Shown here in pieces: positions 34,593-43,863 of a DNA stretch of 53,855 nucleotides. Both the position numbers and the translations under genes were made by a program. Where the stretch lies: positions 1-53,855 of the forward strand of contig JAJEIH010000109.1 of the NCBI GenBank assembly GCA_022827685.1, in the 5' to 3' direction. The notes beneath the pieces were generated by a model, which saw nothing but the letters and a program-made list of their open reading frames with translations, made no database searches and was not told the DNA's origin. Numbering within the stretch: position 1 is the stretch's first letter; every line of letters starts with the position of its first letter. Source of the DNA: Alphaproteobacteria bacterium (GTDB lineage: Bacteria > Pseudomonadota > Alphaproteobacteria > Bin95).

Positions 34593-36260
34593 GTGACCGA
34601 GATCACCGTCGCCGAGGCGTATCTGGCGCTGCTCAAGGCGCGCGGGGTCGATGTGCTGTTCGCCAATCCGGGCACCGACTTCGCGCCCATCGTCGAGGCC
34701 TATGCGCGGGCCGGGGAGACGGGGTTGGACTTCCCGACGCCGCACACCATCGTGCATGAGACCGTGGCGGTCGGCATGGCGGACGGCTACTGGCAGGCGT
34801 CGGGAAGGATGGCCGCCGTCATGGCGCATGTGAATGTCGGCACCGCCAATGCGCTGATGGGCCTCATCAACGCCCGGCGCGACAATGTGCCGATCTTCAT
34901 GGCCGCCGGGCGCACGCCCGTCACCGAGAAGGGCCGCAAGGGCGCGCGCGACCGCGGCATCCACTGGGGCCAGGACATGTACGACCAGGCCGGGATGCTG
35001 CGCGAGGCGGTGAAGTGGGACTACGAGCTGCGCCTCGCCGACCAGCTCGAGGCGGTGGTGGAGCGCGCGCTCGCCGTCGCCGCCACGCCGCCCATGGGGC
35101 CGGTCTATTTCACCATGCCGCGCGAGATCATGGCGGAGCCGCTGCCGGGCTTCCGCCTCTCGCCGGAGCCGCGCCAGAAGCCGGTGCCTCCGGGCCTGCC
35201 GGACCCGGCCGCCATCGTCGAAGGAGCCGCTGCGCTGTCGGCGGCGGAACGGCCGCTGATCGTCGCAAACCGGGGCGCGGGCTGGCATGTGCTGGCGGAT
35301 TTCGCCGAACGGTTCGCGATGCCGGTGGTGGAATTCTGGGCGAGCCGCGCCTCGCTGCCGGGCGACCACCCGATGCATGGCGGCTTCGACCCCGGACCCT
35401 GGCTTGAGCACGCCGACGCCGTGCTGGTGCTTGACGCCATGGTGCCCTGGATGCCGGCGGAGCAGGACATTCCGCCCGGCTGCAAGGTGGTTCAGGCGGG
35501 CGCAGACCCGCTGTTCTCCGATGTGCCGATGCGCGGGTTTCCCGCCGACGTCGCCATTGCCGGGGACCCGGCGGCCGTGCTGGAAGCGCTGGCGGCCGAA
35601 ATGGCGCTGCCGCCAAAGGGCCGGGGGAAAGAAGTCGCCCGCCGCTGCCGCGAGGGGAGGGAGGCTCGTATCGCCGCGGCGGAAGCCGGCAACGGCACGC
35701 CGATGTCGCCGGGCTGGGTCGGGCGCTGCCTCGACCGGGCGCTGCCGGACGACGCCATGATCTTCAACGAGCTGGGCGTGCCGCTCCCGGCGCTCACCGT
35801 GCGCGATCCGCTCGGCTATTTTGGCGGCTCGCTGGCGGGCGGCCTCGGCTGGGGGCTGCCGGCGGCGATGGGCGCGAAGCTGGCCCGGCCGGAGCGCATG
35901 GCGGTCGCCTGCGTCGGCGACGGCTCCTACATGTTCGCCAATCCCGTCGCCTGCCACCAGGCTGGCGCCTCGCTCGGCCTGCCGGTGCTGACGCTCGTGT
36001 TCAACAACGGCATCTACAACGCCGTTCGGCGGGCTGCGCTCTCGGTCTATCCCGACGGCCATGCGAGCCGCGCCAACACCATGCCGCTGACCTCGCTGGA
36101 GCCCGCGCCGCGCTACGACCTTGTCATGCAGGCGAGCGGTGGGCACGGCGAGCGCGTGGAGGACCCGGAGGCCCTGCCGGACGCGCTTGCCCGCGCCATC
36201 GACGCGGTGGCCGGGGAGGGCCGCCAGGCGCTGCTGGATATTTCCGTCGGCGTGCCCTGA
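34593..36260 (+). CDS. Thiamine-diphosphate enzyme (acetolactate synthase-like)
   Basis: A 555-residue TPP enzyme. The catalytic-type Glu is in IVHETVAVGMADGYW (about residue 56), and the TPP-binding motif is GDGSYMFANPVACHQ through NNGIYN. The overall form resembles benzoylformate decarboxylase and acetolactate-synthase-like proteins of unassigned substrate. GTG 34593 starts 16 bp after the VOC stop. It is convergent with the LLM gene. A role in 2-oxoacid metabolism is inferred. Confidence 0.85.
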   Translation: MTEITVAEAYLALLKARGVDVLFANPGTDFAPIVEAYARAGETGLDFPTPHTIVHETVAVGMADGYWQASGRMAAVMAHVNVGTANALMGLINARRDNVPIFMAAGRTPVTEKGRKGARDRGIHWGQDMYDQAGMLREAVKWDYELRLADQLEAVVERALAVAATPPMGPVYFTMPREIMAEPLPGFRLSPEPRQKPVPPGLPDPAAIVEGAAALSAAERPLIVANRGAGWHVLADFAERFAMPVVEFWASRASLPGDHPMHGGFDPGPWLEHADAVLVLDAMVPWMPAEQDIPPGCKVVQAGADPLFSDVPMRGFPADVAIAGDPAAVLEALAAEMALPPKGRGKEVARRCREGREARIAAAEAGNGTPMSPGWVGRCLDRALPDDAMIFNELGVPLPALTVRDPLGYFGGSLAGGLGWGLPAAMGAKLARPERMAVACVGDGSYMFANPVACHQAGASLGLPVLTLVFNNGIYNAVRRAALSVYPDGHASRANTMPLTSLEPAPRYDLVMQASGGHGERVEDPEALPDALARAIDAVAGEGRQALLDISVGVP

Positions 36261-36264
36261 CGGG

Positions 36265-37104
36265 TCAGGACGCGGCCAGCGGCGCGTAGTCGTCCAGCAG
36301 CCTGAGCGCCTCGTCGCGGCTCATGTCCGGTATCTCGAACAGCGCCCGGTCCATGCCGGCCTCGCGGCAGGCGGCGAGCTTCCCCTTGTCCGGCGGGGCG
36401 CGGAAGAGCGTGACCTGCAGGCTGGACATGTCCCGCCCGGCGGCGTCGGCATGGGCGCGCAGGCGGTCCATCTCGACCCGGGGGTCGAAGCCCGGCCGCG
36501 GCCGCGGCAGCCAGCCGTCGCAATAATCCACCACGCGGCGCAGCGTGTAGTCGGTCTCCCCGCCCATCAGCAGCGGCGGGTTCGGCGTCTGGACGGGCTT
36601 CGGCCAGGACCAGCAGGGCTCGAAGGACACATGCTCGCCGGAGAAGGACGCCTCGTCCTCCGTCCAGAGCTTCTTCATCGCCAGCACGCGCTCGCGCACG
36701 ATCGCGAAGCGGGTGCGGTAGGTCGCGCCGTGGTCTTCCATCTCCTCGACATTCCAGCCGCCGCCGAGGCCGAAGATGAAGCGCCCGCCGGACAGCCGGT
36801 CGAGGCTGGCCACGACCTTGGCGGTCACGATCGGGTCGCGCTGGGCCAGAAGGCAGATGCCCGTCCCGATGGTCAGCTTCTCCGTCGCCGCCGCCGCGAA
36901 GGACAGCGCGATGAAGGGGTCGTGGGTGTGCGCATAGCGCTTCTGCAGCGGCCCGCCGGCCGGGAAGGGAGAGCGCCGACTTGTGGGGATATGGGTGTGC
37001 TCGGGCACGAAGAGCGCCTCGAAGCCCCTCTCTTCCAGCGCGACGGCAAGTTCGGTGATGTCGATGGAATAGTCCGTCGGAAAGATGAAGACGCCGGTTT
37101 TCAT
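36265..37104 (-). CDS. LLM-class oxidoreductase (F420-type)
   Basis: A 279-residue luciferase-like monooxygenase fold. The N-terminal KTGVFIFPTDYSI, then FVPEHTHIP, FIFGLGGGWNVEEM and MGGETDYTLRRV are typical of the F420-dependent subgroup rather than the FMN one. The window also carries F420 synthesis and reduction genes, which supports an F420 cofactor. It overlaps the upstream ubiG fusion by 4 nt. The substrate is unknown. Confidence 0.8.
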   Translation of the reverse strand: MKTGVFIFPTDYSIDITELAVALEERGFEALFVPEHTHIPTSRRSPFPAGGPLQKRYAHTHDPFIALSFAAAATEKLTIGTGICLLAQRDPIVTAKVVASLDRLSGGRFIFGLGGGWNVEEMEDHGATYRTRFAIVRERVLAMKKLWTEDEASFSGEHVSFEPCWSWPKPVQTPNPPLLMGGETDYTLRRVVDYCDGWLPRPRPGFDPRVEMDRLRAHADAAGRDMSSLQVTLFRAPPDKGKLAACREAGMDRALFEIPDMSRDEALRLLDDYAPLAAS

Positions 37105-38150
37105 GTGTCGGGAGAGTCCTTTTCTCGATATCGGGCAAGGCGCTCGGCGATCTCCTCCTCCCGGAGGATGCCGAGCTCGACGATGTTGGCCTTGAGGGCC
37201 AGCAGCCAGCGCTGATAGTAGCCGAGGCCGTCATAGAGCGGCCCGGGCAGGTCCTCCTGCGCGCGCCGGCTGCTGTCGCTGGTCAGGCGCGGATCGTAGT
37301 CCTGGAGCAGGACCTTCATCGCATCGACGCGCTTGCCGAACCCGTCGGGCGGCGTCTCGTCGCGTTCGACCGGGCCGGCGTCGCGGCCGCCATAGTCGCT
37401 GACAAGGCCGGAGGCGTCGGAAGAGGTTGCAGCCATCAGGTAATTCACCGAGAGGTCGCGGGTGAGGGTCCAGGCGCCGGAGAGCGGCGCATAGCTCATG
37501 CCCGAAACCGCCGCCGGACGCAAACCCGCGCCTCGGACTGCGCGGGCCAGCTCCGAAGGCTTCACGAAACGCGAGAAGTCATGCGTGCCCGGCGGCAGCC
37601 AGCGCAGCAGGTATTCCGCGCCGATCTTCGCCTTGAGCAGGCTCTCCGCCGTGCGGTTGAGCGTCGAGAACAGCATGAGCCCGCCGGGCTTGAGCAGGCC
37701 TGCCGCCGCGCGCACGAACGCGCCGAGGTCCGGGACATGCTCCACGAGTTCCAGTGCGAGGACGGCGTCGAAGCGTTCGCCGGCCAGCGATTCGACTGCG
37801 GCGCAGCGATAGTCGATGTCGAGGCCGGCCGCCGCCGCATGGGCGCGCGCGATCTCCACCGTCTCCGGCTCCGCGTCGATGGCGGTGACGGCGGCGCCCA
37901 GCCGCGCCATCGGCTCGGTCACGAGCCCGCCGCCGCATCCGGCGTCCAGCAGGCTGAGGCCCGCCAGCGGGCGCGGCGCCAGCGGGTCGCGGCCGAAGCG
38001 GTCGGCGATCCGGTCCCGCACCCAGCCGATCCTGACCGGGTTCATGGCGTGAAGCGGCCTGAATTTGCCCTCGGGGTCCCACCACTCATCGGCGATGGCG
38101 GCGAAACGCCGGGTCTCCTCCGCATCCACGGTTGCGCCGGGCTCTGTCAT
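37101..38150 (-). CDS. ubiG: UbiG methyltransferase fused to nitrile-hydratase-beta-like domain
   Basis: Residues 1-241 are a complete UbiG, the O-methyltransferase that acts twice in ubiquinone synthesis: LLDAGCGGGLVTEPMA is the SAM motif (about 68), LELVEHVPDLG and PPGTHDFSRFVKP follow, and the domain ends at DLSVNYLMA. Residues 242-349 resemble the N-terminal helical region of nitrile hydratase beta or its accessory proteins: AGPVERDETPPDGF, LYDGLGYYQRWLLAL and ELGILREEEIAERL. The Met at 239 is in frame, so a separate protein could also be made from it. ATG 38150 is the start; it is divergent from lysC. Confidence 0.82.
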   Translation of the reverse strand: MTEPGATVDAEETRRFAAIADEWWDPEGKFRPLHAMNPVRIGWVRDRIADRFGRDPLAPRPLAGLSLLDAGCGGGLVTEPMARLGAAVTAIDAEPETVEIARAHAAAAGLDIDYRCAAVESLAGERFDAVLALELVEHVPDLGAFVRAAAGLLKPGGLMLFSTLNRTAESLLKAKIGAEYLLRWLPPGTHDFSRFVKPSELARAVRGAGLRPAAVSGMSYAPLSGAWTLTRDLSVNYLMAATSSDASGLVSDYGGRDAGPVERDETPPDGFGKRVDAMKVLLQDYDPRLTSDSSRRAQEDLPGPLYDGLGYYQRWLLALKANIVELGILREEEIAERLARYREKDSPDT

Positions 38151-38234
38151 CGCAACTTGTTCCAACCGGGAGGCCGGAATATGTTGCGCCCGCCCGCCGG
38201 CGGCAAGCCGTTGCAGGCGGTCGAAGGGTGTTTC

Positions 38235-39452
38235 ATGGCACGTCTCGTCCTGAAATTCGGCGGCACCTCCGTCGCTGACCGGGAGCATATCCGCAATGCG
38301 GCCGCACGCGTGGCGCGCGAGGCGGCGGCCGGGCATGAGGTGGCCGTTGTGGTGTCCGCGATGTCCGGCGTCACCAACGACCTCGTCGGGCAGGTCGCTG
38401 CCGTCGCGCCGGTCCATGATACGGCGGAATACGACGCCGTGGTCGCCACCGGCGAGCAGATCACAAGCGGGCTGATGGCGCTAACCCTGCAGGAAATGGG
38501 CGTTCCGGCGCGGTCCTTCCAGGGCTGGCAATTGCCGATACGGACCGACGGCATGCACGGCCGGGCGCGCATCCGCCATGTGGAAGGCGAAACGCTGCGC
38601 TCGGCGGCGGCAGCCGGGCAGGTCGCCGTGGTGGCGGGCTTCCAGGGGCTTTCGCCGGATGGACGGGTTACCACGCTCGGCCGCGGCGGCTCGGACACGA
38701 CGGCGGTTGCGCTGGCCGCGGCGCTGGAGGCGGACCGTTGCGATATCTACACCGATGTGGACGGCGTCTATACCTGCGACCCGAGAGTGGTCCCGAGAGC
38801 GCGGAAGATCGAGCGGATCGCATTCGAGGAAATGCTGGAAATGGCGAGCCAGGGCGCCAGGGTCCTGCAGACGCGCTCGGTTGCCATGGCGATGCGGCGC
38901 GGCGTACGACTCCAGGTGCTCTCCAGCTTCGAGGAGACGCCGGGAACCCTGATCGTCGGCGAGGATGAGATAGTGGAAGAACAGGTTGTTACCGGGGTGG
39001 CGGTCTCGCGGGAGGATGCGAAGGTGACGCTGACGGGCGTCGAGGACCGCCCGGGCGTCGCCGCGGCGATTTTCGGCCCGCTTGCCGATGCCGAGATCAA
39101 TGTCGATATGATCGTCCAGAACGTCGCCGACGGAGGCCGGCATACGGACATTACCTTCACGGTGCCGAAGACCGACCTTGAGCGCGCCACCGCCTTGCTG
39201 AGGGAAGCCTCCCTTGCCTTCGAAACGCTGGCGCCGGACCCGAATGTCGCCAAGGTGTCGGTCGTCGGCATCGGGATGCGCAGCCATGCCGGCGTCGCCC
39301 AGAGGATGTTCGCGACCCTCGCGGCGCGCGGCATCAATATCGAGGTGATCTCGACCTCCGAGATCAAGATCAGCGTTCTGATCGAGGAGGAATATGCGGA
39401 ACTGGCGGCAAGGGCGCTGCATACGGCCTATGGACTCGACCGCGACGATTGA
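38235..39452 (+). CDS. lysC: Aspartate kinase
   Basis: Phosphorylates aspartate, the first step to lysine, threonine and methionine. The 405-residue protein has LVLKFGGTSVADREHIRNAA, VATGEQITSG, LGRGGSDTTAVALAA and DVDGVYTCDPR. Two C-terminal ACT domains (about 265-400; VTLTGVEDRPGVAA and VVGIGMRSHAGVA) bind the amino acid inhibitor. It is divergent from ubiG and the first gene of a unit with the next two. Confidence 0.96.
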   Translation: MARLVLKFGGTSVADREHIRNAAARVAREAAAGHEVAVVVSAMSGVTNDLVGQVAAVAPVHDTAEYDAVVATGEQITSGLMALTLQEMGVPARSFQGWQLPIRTDGMHGRARIRHVEGETLRSAAAAGQVAVVAGFQGLSPDGRVTTLGRGGSDTTAVALAAALEADRCDIYTDVDGVYTCDPRVVPRARKIERIAFEEMLEMASQGARVLQTRSVAMAMRRGVRLQVLSSFEETPGTLIVGEDEIVEEQVVTGVAVSREDAKVTLTGVEDRPGVAAAIFGPLADAEINVDMIVQNVADGGRHTDITFTVPKTDLERATALLREASLAFETLAPDPNVAKVSVVGIGMRSHAGVAQRMFATLAARGINIEVISTSEIKISVLIEEEYAELAARALHTAYGLDRDD

Positions 39453-39453
39453 G

Positions 39454-40470
39454 ATGAATGCGAGGGCGCAGCTCGACCGGCTCTGGGCGCGGGGCCGGGA
39501 ATTCCTCGGTTGCGAGGCCGCCATCATGGGCGGCGCGATGACATGGGTTTCGGAACGGAACCTGGTTGCCGCGATATCGGAGGCGGGGGCGTTCGGCGTC
39601 ATCGCCTGCGGCGCGATGGAGCCCGACCGGCTGGCGCTGGAGATCGCCGGCACGCGGGCGCTCACGGACAAGCCCTTCGGCGTCAACCTCATCACCATGC
39701 ATCCGGAGCTCGATGCGCTGATCGATGTCTGCGGGGAGATGGGCGTCAGTCACATCGTGCTGGCGGGAGGGCTGCCCCGCCGCGCCGCCATGCGCCGGGT
39801 GAAGGAGTGGGGCGCCAGGCTTGTCTGCTTCGCCCCGGCGCTTCCGCTCGCCCGCAAGCTGCTGCGGGACGGCGCCGATGCGCTGGTCGTCGAAGGCGCC
39901 GAGGCGGGCGGTCATACCGGGCCGGTCGCCACCGCGGTGCTCGCGCAGGAGATCCTGCCCGAGATCCGCGATGTCCCGGTTTTCGTGGCCGGCGGCATCG
40001 GGCGGGGCGAGGCGGTGCTCGCCTTTCTGGAGATGGGCGCGTCTGGCTGCCAGATCGGCACGCGGTTCGCGGCGGCGGAGGAATCCATCGCTCATCCGCG
40101 CTTCAAGCAGGCATTCCTGCGCGGCGAGGCGCGGGATGCGGTGCTCTCGCAGCAGGTGGACCCGCGCTTCCCGGTGGTTCCTGTGCGCGCGCTCGCCAAC
40201 GATGCGTCCCGCCGGTTCGCCGCGTTCCAGCATGAGGTGATCGCCCGCCACCGGACCGGCGAACTCGGCCTCAAGGAAGCCCAGCTGGAAATCGAGCATT
40301 TCTGGGCGGGCGCATTGCGGCGTGCCGTCATCGAGGGGGATGTCGAGAACGGCTCGATCATGGCGGGCCAGAGCGTCGGGATGGTGAAGCGGATTGAGCC
40401 GGTGTCGGGCATCCTCGACGAGTTGTGCGGGCAGGCGCTTTCCATGCTGACGGAACGGGGGCGCCTGTGA
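39454..40470 (+). CDS. Nitronate monooxygenase (2-nitropropane dioxygenase-like)
   Basis: An FMN-binding TIM-barrel enzyme of 338 residues that oxidises nitronates. GGAMTWVSERNLVAA, LVVEGAEAGGHTGPVA with the catalytic-type His, VPVFVAGGIGRGEAV and GASGCQIGTRF match the family. ATG 39454 lies two bases after the lysC stop; ATG 39430 inside lysC is a weaker option. The stop overlaps ptsP by 4 nt. Confidence 0.88.
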   Translation: MNARAQLDRLWARGREFLGCEAAIMGGAMTWVSERNLVAAISEAGAFGVIACGAMEPDRLALEIAGTRALTDKPFGVNLITMHPELDALIDVCGEMGVSHIVLAGGLPRRAAMRRVKEWGARLVCFAPALPLARKLLRDGADALVVEGAEAGGHTGPVATAVLAQEILPEIRDVPVFVAGGIGRGEAVLAFLEMGASGCQIGTRFAAAEESIAHPRFKQAFLRGEARDAVLSQQVDPRFPVVPVRALANDASRRFAAFQHEVIARHRTGELGLKEAQLEIEHFWAGALRRAVIEGDVENGSIMAGQSVGMVKRIEPVSGILDELCGQALSMLTERGRL

Positions 40471-42725
40471 CGCGGGCTGCCCGCCCGGATGCCTCGCGCC
40501 TGCTGCTGCAGCGCGTTCGCGAGGTGGCGGCGACTGTTGTGGACAAGCAGGACCGCCTCGACGGGATAACTGCGGAAATTGCCGATGTGATGGCCGCGGA
40601 AGTCTGCTCCATCTATGTCCGGCACAGCGACAACCGCCTGTGGCTGACGGCGACCAGGGGCCTGAATCCGGAGGCGGTCCACACGACGACGCTCGCGGTC
40701 GGCGAGGGCCTGGTCGGCCTTGTCGCGGAGAGCGCCCGGCCGGTGAACCTGTCCGAGGCGACCGCGCACGAGAACTTCGCCTACCGGCCCGAAACCGGCG
40801 AGGAGGCGTTCCACTCCTTTGTCGGCGTGCCGCTGCTGCGCGGCGGCCTGGTCGTCGGCGTGCTGACCGTGCAGAACGTCCGCCCGCGGCTCTACGCCAC
40901 GGACGAGGTCGATGCCCTGCAGACCGTGGCCATGCTGGTCGCGGAGGTTGCGGCTGCGCACGAACCTCCGGGCGAGGATATCGGCGAGGACCTGCGGCCC
41001 GTGCGCCTGGAGGGCAGGGTGCTGAACGCCGGGGTCGCGCTCGGCACGGCCTATATGCACGAGGCCCGGCTGCCGGTGCAGAGCATGGTGTCGGGCGCCG
41101 ACGCCGCCGTGGAGATCGCGCGGGTGGACCAGGCTCTGGATGAAATGCACCGGGCGCTGGACGACCGCTTCCACGCGGCCGACCTTGCCGGGGAAGGCGA
41201 GCATCGGGAGGTGTTGCAGGCATACCGGATGTTCGCCGAAGACCGGGGCTGGCTCTCGCGGATCCGGGAAGCCGTGAGCAGCGGGCTGAGCGCCGAAGGC
41301 GCCGTCGTGCGAATCCAGGAGCAGATGCGGGCCCGCATGCGGCAGATGCGCGACCCGTTCTTCCGCGAGCGCCTGCATGACCTCGACGATCTCAGCCACC
41401 GGCTGCTCGAGCATCTGGCCGGCGAGGCGGGCAGGATGCAGAAGGACGAGCTTCCCGGCGATGCGGTTCTGGTGGCCCGGAACATGGGGCCGGCCGAGCT
41501 GCTCGACTATCCGCGCGAAAGGCTGCGCGCCCTGTTGCTGGAGGAGGGGTCGCACACAGCGCATGTCGTCATCGTGGCGCGCGCGCTCGACATTCCGGTC
41601 CTGGGCGACCTCAAGGACATCTCCGCCATAGCGGAGAGCGGCGACCGCGTCGCCGTGGACGGCGAGAACGGGCAGGTCTTCATTCGGCCGGGCGCGCAGG
41701 TCGAGCAGAATTTTCTCCACGCCATGCAGATGCGGGAGGAGCGCCGGGCGCAGTTCGCCGTGCTGCGGGACAAGGCGGCGCGTTCGATCGACGGCGTGGA
41801 GGTGTCGCTCAACATCAATGCCGGCCTGCTGATCGACATTCAGCAGGTCGCCGCTGTCGGTGCGGACGGCGTCGGCCTCTACCGGACGGAGATTCCCTTC
41901 ATGGTCCGGTCGCGCTTCCCTGATGTGGAGGACCAGCAACGCCTTTACAGCCGGGCGCTGGACCTGTCCGAAGGGAGGCCGCTGGTGTTCCGCACGCTCG
42001 ATATCGGCGGCGACAAGGTGTTGCCCTACTGGCGGCAGGCGGAGGAGGAGAACCCGGCGATGGGCTGGCGGGCGCTGCGGCTGACGCTCGACCGGCCGCA
42101 AATGCTCCGCCAGCAGCTTCGGGCCATGGTGCGCGCGGCTGCGGGCCGCGACCTGCATGTGATGTTTCCGATGGTGGCCGAAGTCTCCGAGTTCGAGCGC
42201 GCAAGGGCGGCTCTGGACGCAGAGATCGACCGGGAGCGAAGGCAGGGCCGGGACGCTCCGGCGTCGGTGTTCGCAGGCGCCATGCTCGAGGTGCCGGCGC
42301 TGGTCTGGCAATTGCCGTCGCTGTTGCGGTTGACGGACTTCATTTCGGTCGGAAGCAACGACCTGTTGCAGTTCTTTTTCGCAGCCGACCGGGCAAATCC
42401 GAGGGTTTCGGCGCGCTACGATCTGCTTTCGCCGGCGGTGCTGGCGTTCTTCGCCCATATCGTGGACAGCGCCAGGGGCGCCAACCGGCCGATCGCATTT
42501 TGCGGCGAGATGGCCGGAGGCGTGCTGGAGGCGATGACGTTGATCGGCCTCGGTTTCCGGACGCTGTCGGTGGCGCCGGCTTCAGTGGGCCCGGTAAAGG
42601 CGATGCTGCGTGCGACAGAGGTTGCGCCGCTTGCCGACTATGTCCGGTCCCTTGCGGGCCTTCCGGACCGCACTGTGCGCGATAAATTGCGCGCCTATGC
42701 GCTCGATCATGACATTCCGTTGTAG
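40467..42725 (+). CDS. ptsP: Phosphoenolpyruvate-protein phosphotransferase PtsP (nitrogen PTS)
   Basis: First enzyme of the nitrogen-related PTS; it takes phosphate from PEP. A GAF domain covers about residues 15-160. The N-terminal PTS domain includes ALGTAYMHEAR, the phosphorylated His is in EEGSHTAHVVIVARALDIPV, and the PEP-binding domain shows LYRTEIPFMVRS, RTLDIGGDKVLPYW and SVGSNDLLQFFFA. At 752 residues it is like E. coli PtsP. It starts at GTG 40467. In many alphaproteobacteria it follows lysC. Confidence 0.95.
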   Translation: MTRAARPDASRLLLQRVREVAATVVDKQDRLDGITAEIADVMAAEVCSIYVRHSDNRLWLTATRGLNPEAVHTTTLAVGEGLVGLVAESARPVNLSEATAHENFAYRPETGEEAFHSFVGVPLLRGGLVVGVLTVQNVRPRLYATDEVDALQTVAMLVAEVAAAHEPPGEDIGEDLRPVRLEGRVLNAGVALGTAYMHEARLPVQSMVSGADAAVEIARVDQALDEMHRALDDRFHAADLAGEGEHREVLQAYRMFAEDRGWLSRIREAVSSGLSAEGAVVRIQEQMRARMRQMRDPFFRERLHDLDDLSHRLLEHLAGEAGRMQKDELPGDAVLVARNMGPAELLDYPRERLRALLLEEGSHTAHVVIVARALDIPVLGDLKDISAIAESGDRVAVDGENGQVFIRPGAQVEQNFLHAMQMREERRAQFAVLRDKAARSIDGVEVSLNINAGLLIDIQQVAAVGADGVGLYRTEIPFMVRSRFPDVEDQQRLYSRALDLSEGRPLVFRTLDIGGDKVLPYWRQAEEENPAMGWRALRLTLDRPQMLRQQLRAMVRAAAGRDLHVMFPMVAEVSEFERARAALDAEIDRERRQGRDAPASVFAGAMLEVPALVWQLPSLLRLTDFISVGSNDLLQFFFAADRANPRVSARYDLLSPAVLAFFAHIVDSARGANRPIAFCGEMAGGVLEAMTLIGLGFRTLSVAPASVGPVKAMLRATEVAPLADYVRSLAGLPDRTVRDKLRAYALDHDIPL

Positions 42726-42740
42726 GGGTGGATTTCGCGC

Positions 42741-42770
42741 TTGATTTGCGGCGACTCTCTCTGACATTAT
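42741..42770 (+). promoter_or_regulatory. Putative sigma70-type promoter for rodZ
   Basis: TTGATT and CATTAT are separated by 18 bp in the 75-bp gap before the RodZ-like gene, followed by GGATAAGGAGAG as ribosome site. The gap is AT-richer than its surroundings. It is a reasonable but unproved promoter. Confidence 0.4.
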
Positions 42771-42800
42771 TCCGGATAAGGAGAGAAAGTTCGCGCGCCG

Positions 42801-43805
42801 ATGCAAATTTCAGGTGGATGGCATGCGCGTTTGCGCGCAATTCGCATCCGGGCGAGAGGACGGCGTAATGCGTCGTCGGAAACATATGAGTTTCGTAGCG
42901 AGGAAACCGTAGGCGCCTTTTTGCGGCGCTGCCGGGAGATGCGGCACGAAACGCTGAATCATGTTTCCCAGGCATTGCGGATACGAATGCCTTACCTTAA
43001 AGCCATTGAAGAAGACGATTGGCGGGCACTCCCGAATTCGGTTTATGCGCGCGCTTTTCTTCGCAGCTACGCCATCCATGTCGAGGCGGACCCCGAGCAG
43101 GTGTTGATCCGCGCGGAAGCGAGCCTCGATTCGAGACCCGGGCCGGATACGCCGCTGCCGCCGCTGCCTGTGCGCGACCGGTCCCTGCCCGGCGGCGCGC
43201 TGATAGGGGCCTCGGTGCTGCTGGCGATCGCGGTTTATGCCGGCTGGTACTATTTCAGCGTCGAACAGTTGCGCGACCAGCGGGTGGTGGCCGCCATGCC
43301 GGAGCGGCTGGTGATGGAGCTTGCGCCGTCCGAGCGCGTACTGGACGTGCCTGCCGCCGTGCCGCCTGCAGCTGACGATGCAGCAGGGCTGCCGGAACGG
43401 CCGGCGGCGCCCGACCCGGTCGAAGCCGACGACGAAGTCGCGCAAGAGGTAAGCCCGGGCCTGCCGGCTGTCGCCGCGACGAGGCCGGAAGAACCCTCCG
43501 TTCGGGCGCGGGCGGACAATGGCGCATCCGCTGCCGAGGGGATCGTGTTCCATGCCGTCGAGCCCGCCTATATCGAGGTTCGCTCCGTCGAGACGAACGA
43601 AGTGCTGGTGGAACGGCTTCTGAGCGCAGGCGAACGGTATCGGGCGCCGGAAGGCCGCGGGCTGGTGCTGAGCGTCGGCAATGCCGGAGGACTGGAAATT
43701 ACGGTGGACGGCATCCAGATTCCAAAGCTCGGCGAGTCGGGCGCCGTGGTGCGCCAGGTCCCGATCGACGCCGAACTGCTGCTGCGAGGCCGGACCGGAG
43801 GCTGA
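42801..43805 (+). CDS. RodZ-like helix-turn-helix membrane protein
   Basis: A 334-residue single-pass membrane protein. The N-terminal HTH domain (about 32-95; VGAFLRRCREMRHETLNHVS and PYLKAIEEDDWRALPNSVY) contacts MreB in known RodZ. One membrane helix (about 132-152; LIGASVLLAIAVYAGWYYF) follows, then a Pro/Ala linker and a C-terminal beta domain (about 243-325; IEVRSVETNEVLVERLLSAG). It anchors the actin-like cytoskeleton. ispG follows after 58 bp, an arrangement known in many proteobacteria. Confidence 0.85.
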   Translation: MQISGGWHARLRAIRIRARGRRNASSETYEFRSEETVGAFLRRCREMRHETLNHVSQALRIRMPYLKAIEEDDWRALPNSVYARAFLRSYAIHVEADPEQVLIRAEASLDSRPGPDTPLPPLPVRDRSLPGGALIGASVLLAIAVYAGWYYFSVEQLRDQRVVAAMPERLVMELAPSERVLDVPAAVPPAADDAAGLPERPAAPDPVEADDEVAQEVSPGLPAVAATRPEEPSVRARADNGASAAEGIVFHAVEPAYIEVRSVETNEVLVERLLSAGERYRAPEGRGLVLSVGNAGGLEITVDGIQIPKLGESGAVVRQVPIDAELLLRGRTGG

Positions 43806-43863
43806 CGGGTCCGTTCCGGTGCCGGAAGCAGCCCGGTGGAAACAAGCGTCCCGAAGGTGCTGA

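Noticed and set aside
27333-37104. Complete prophage or genomic island including permease, TPP and LLM genes
   Set aside because: No integrase, structural phage genes or sharp composition change is visible; housekeeping typA lies in the middle.
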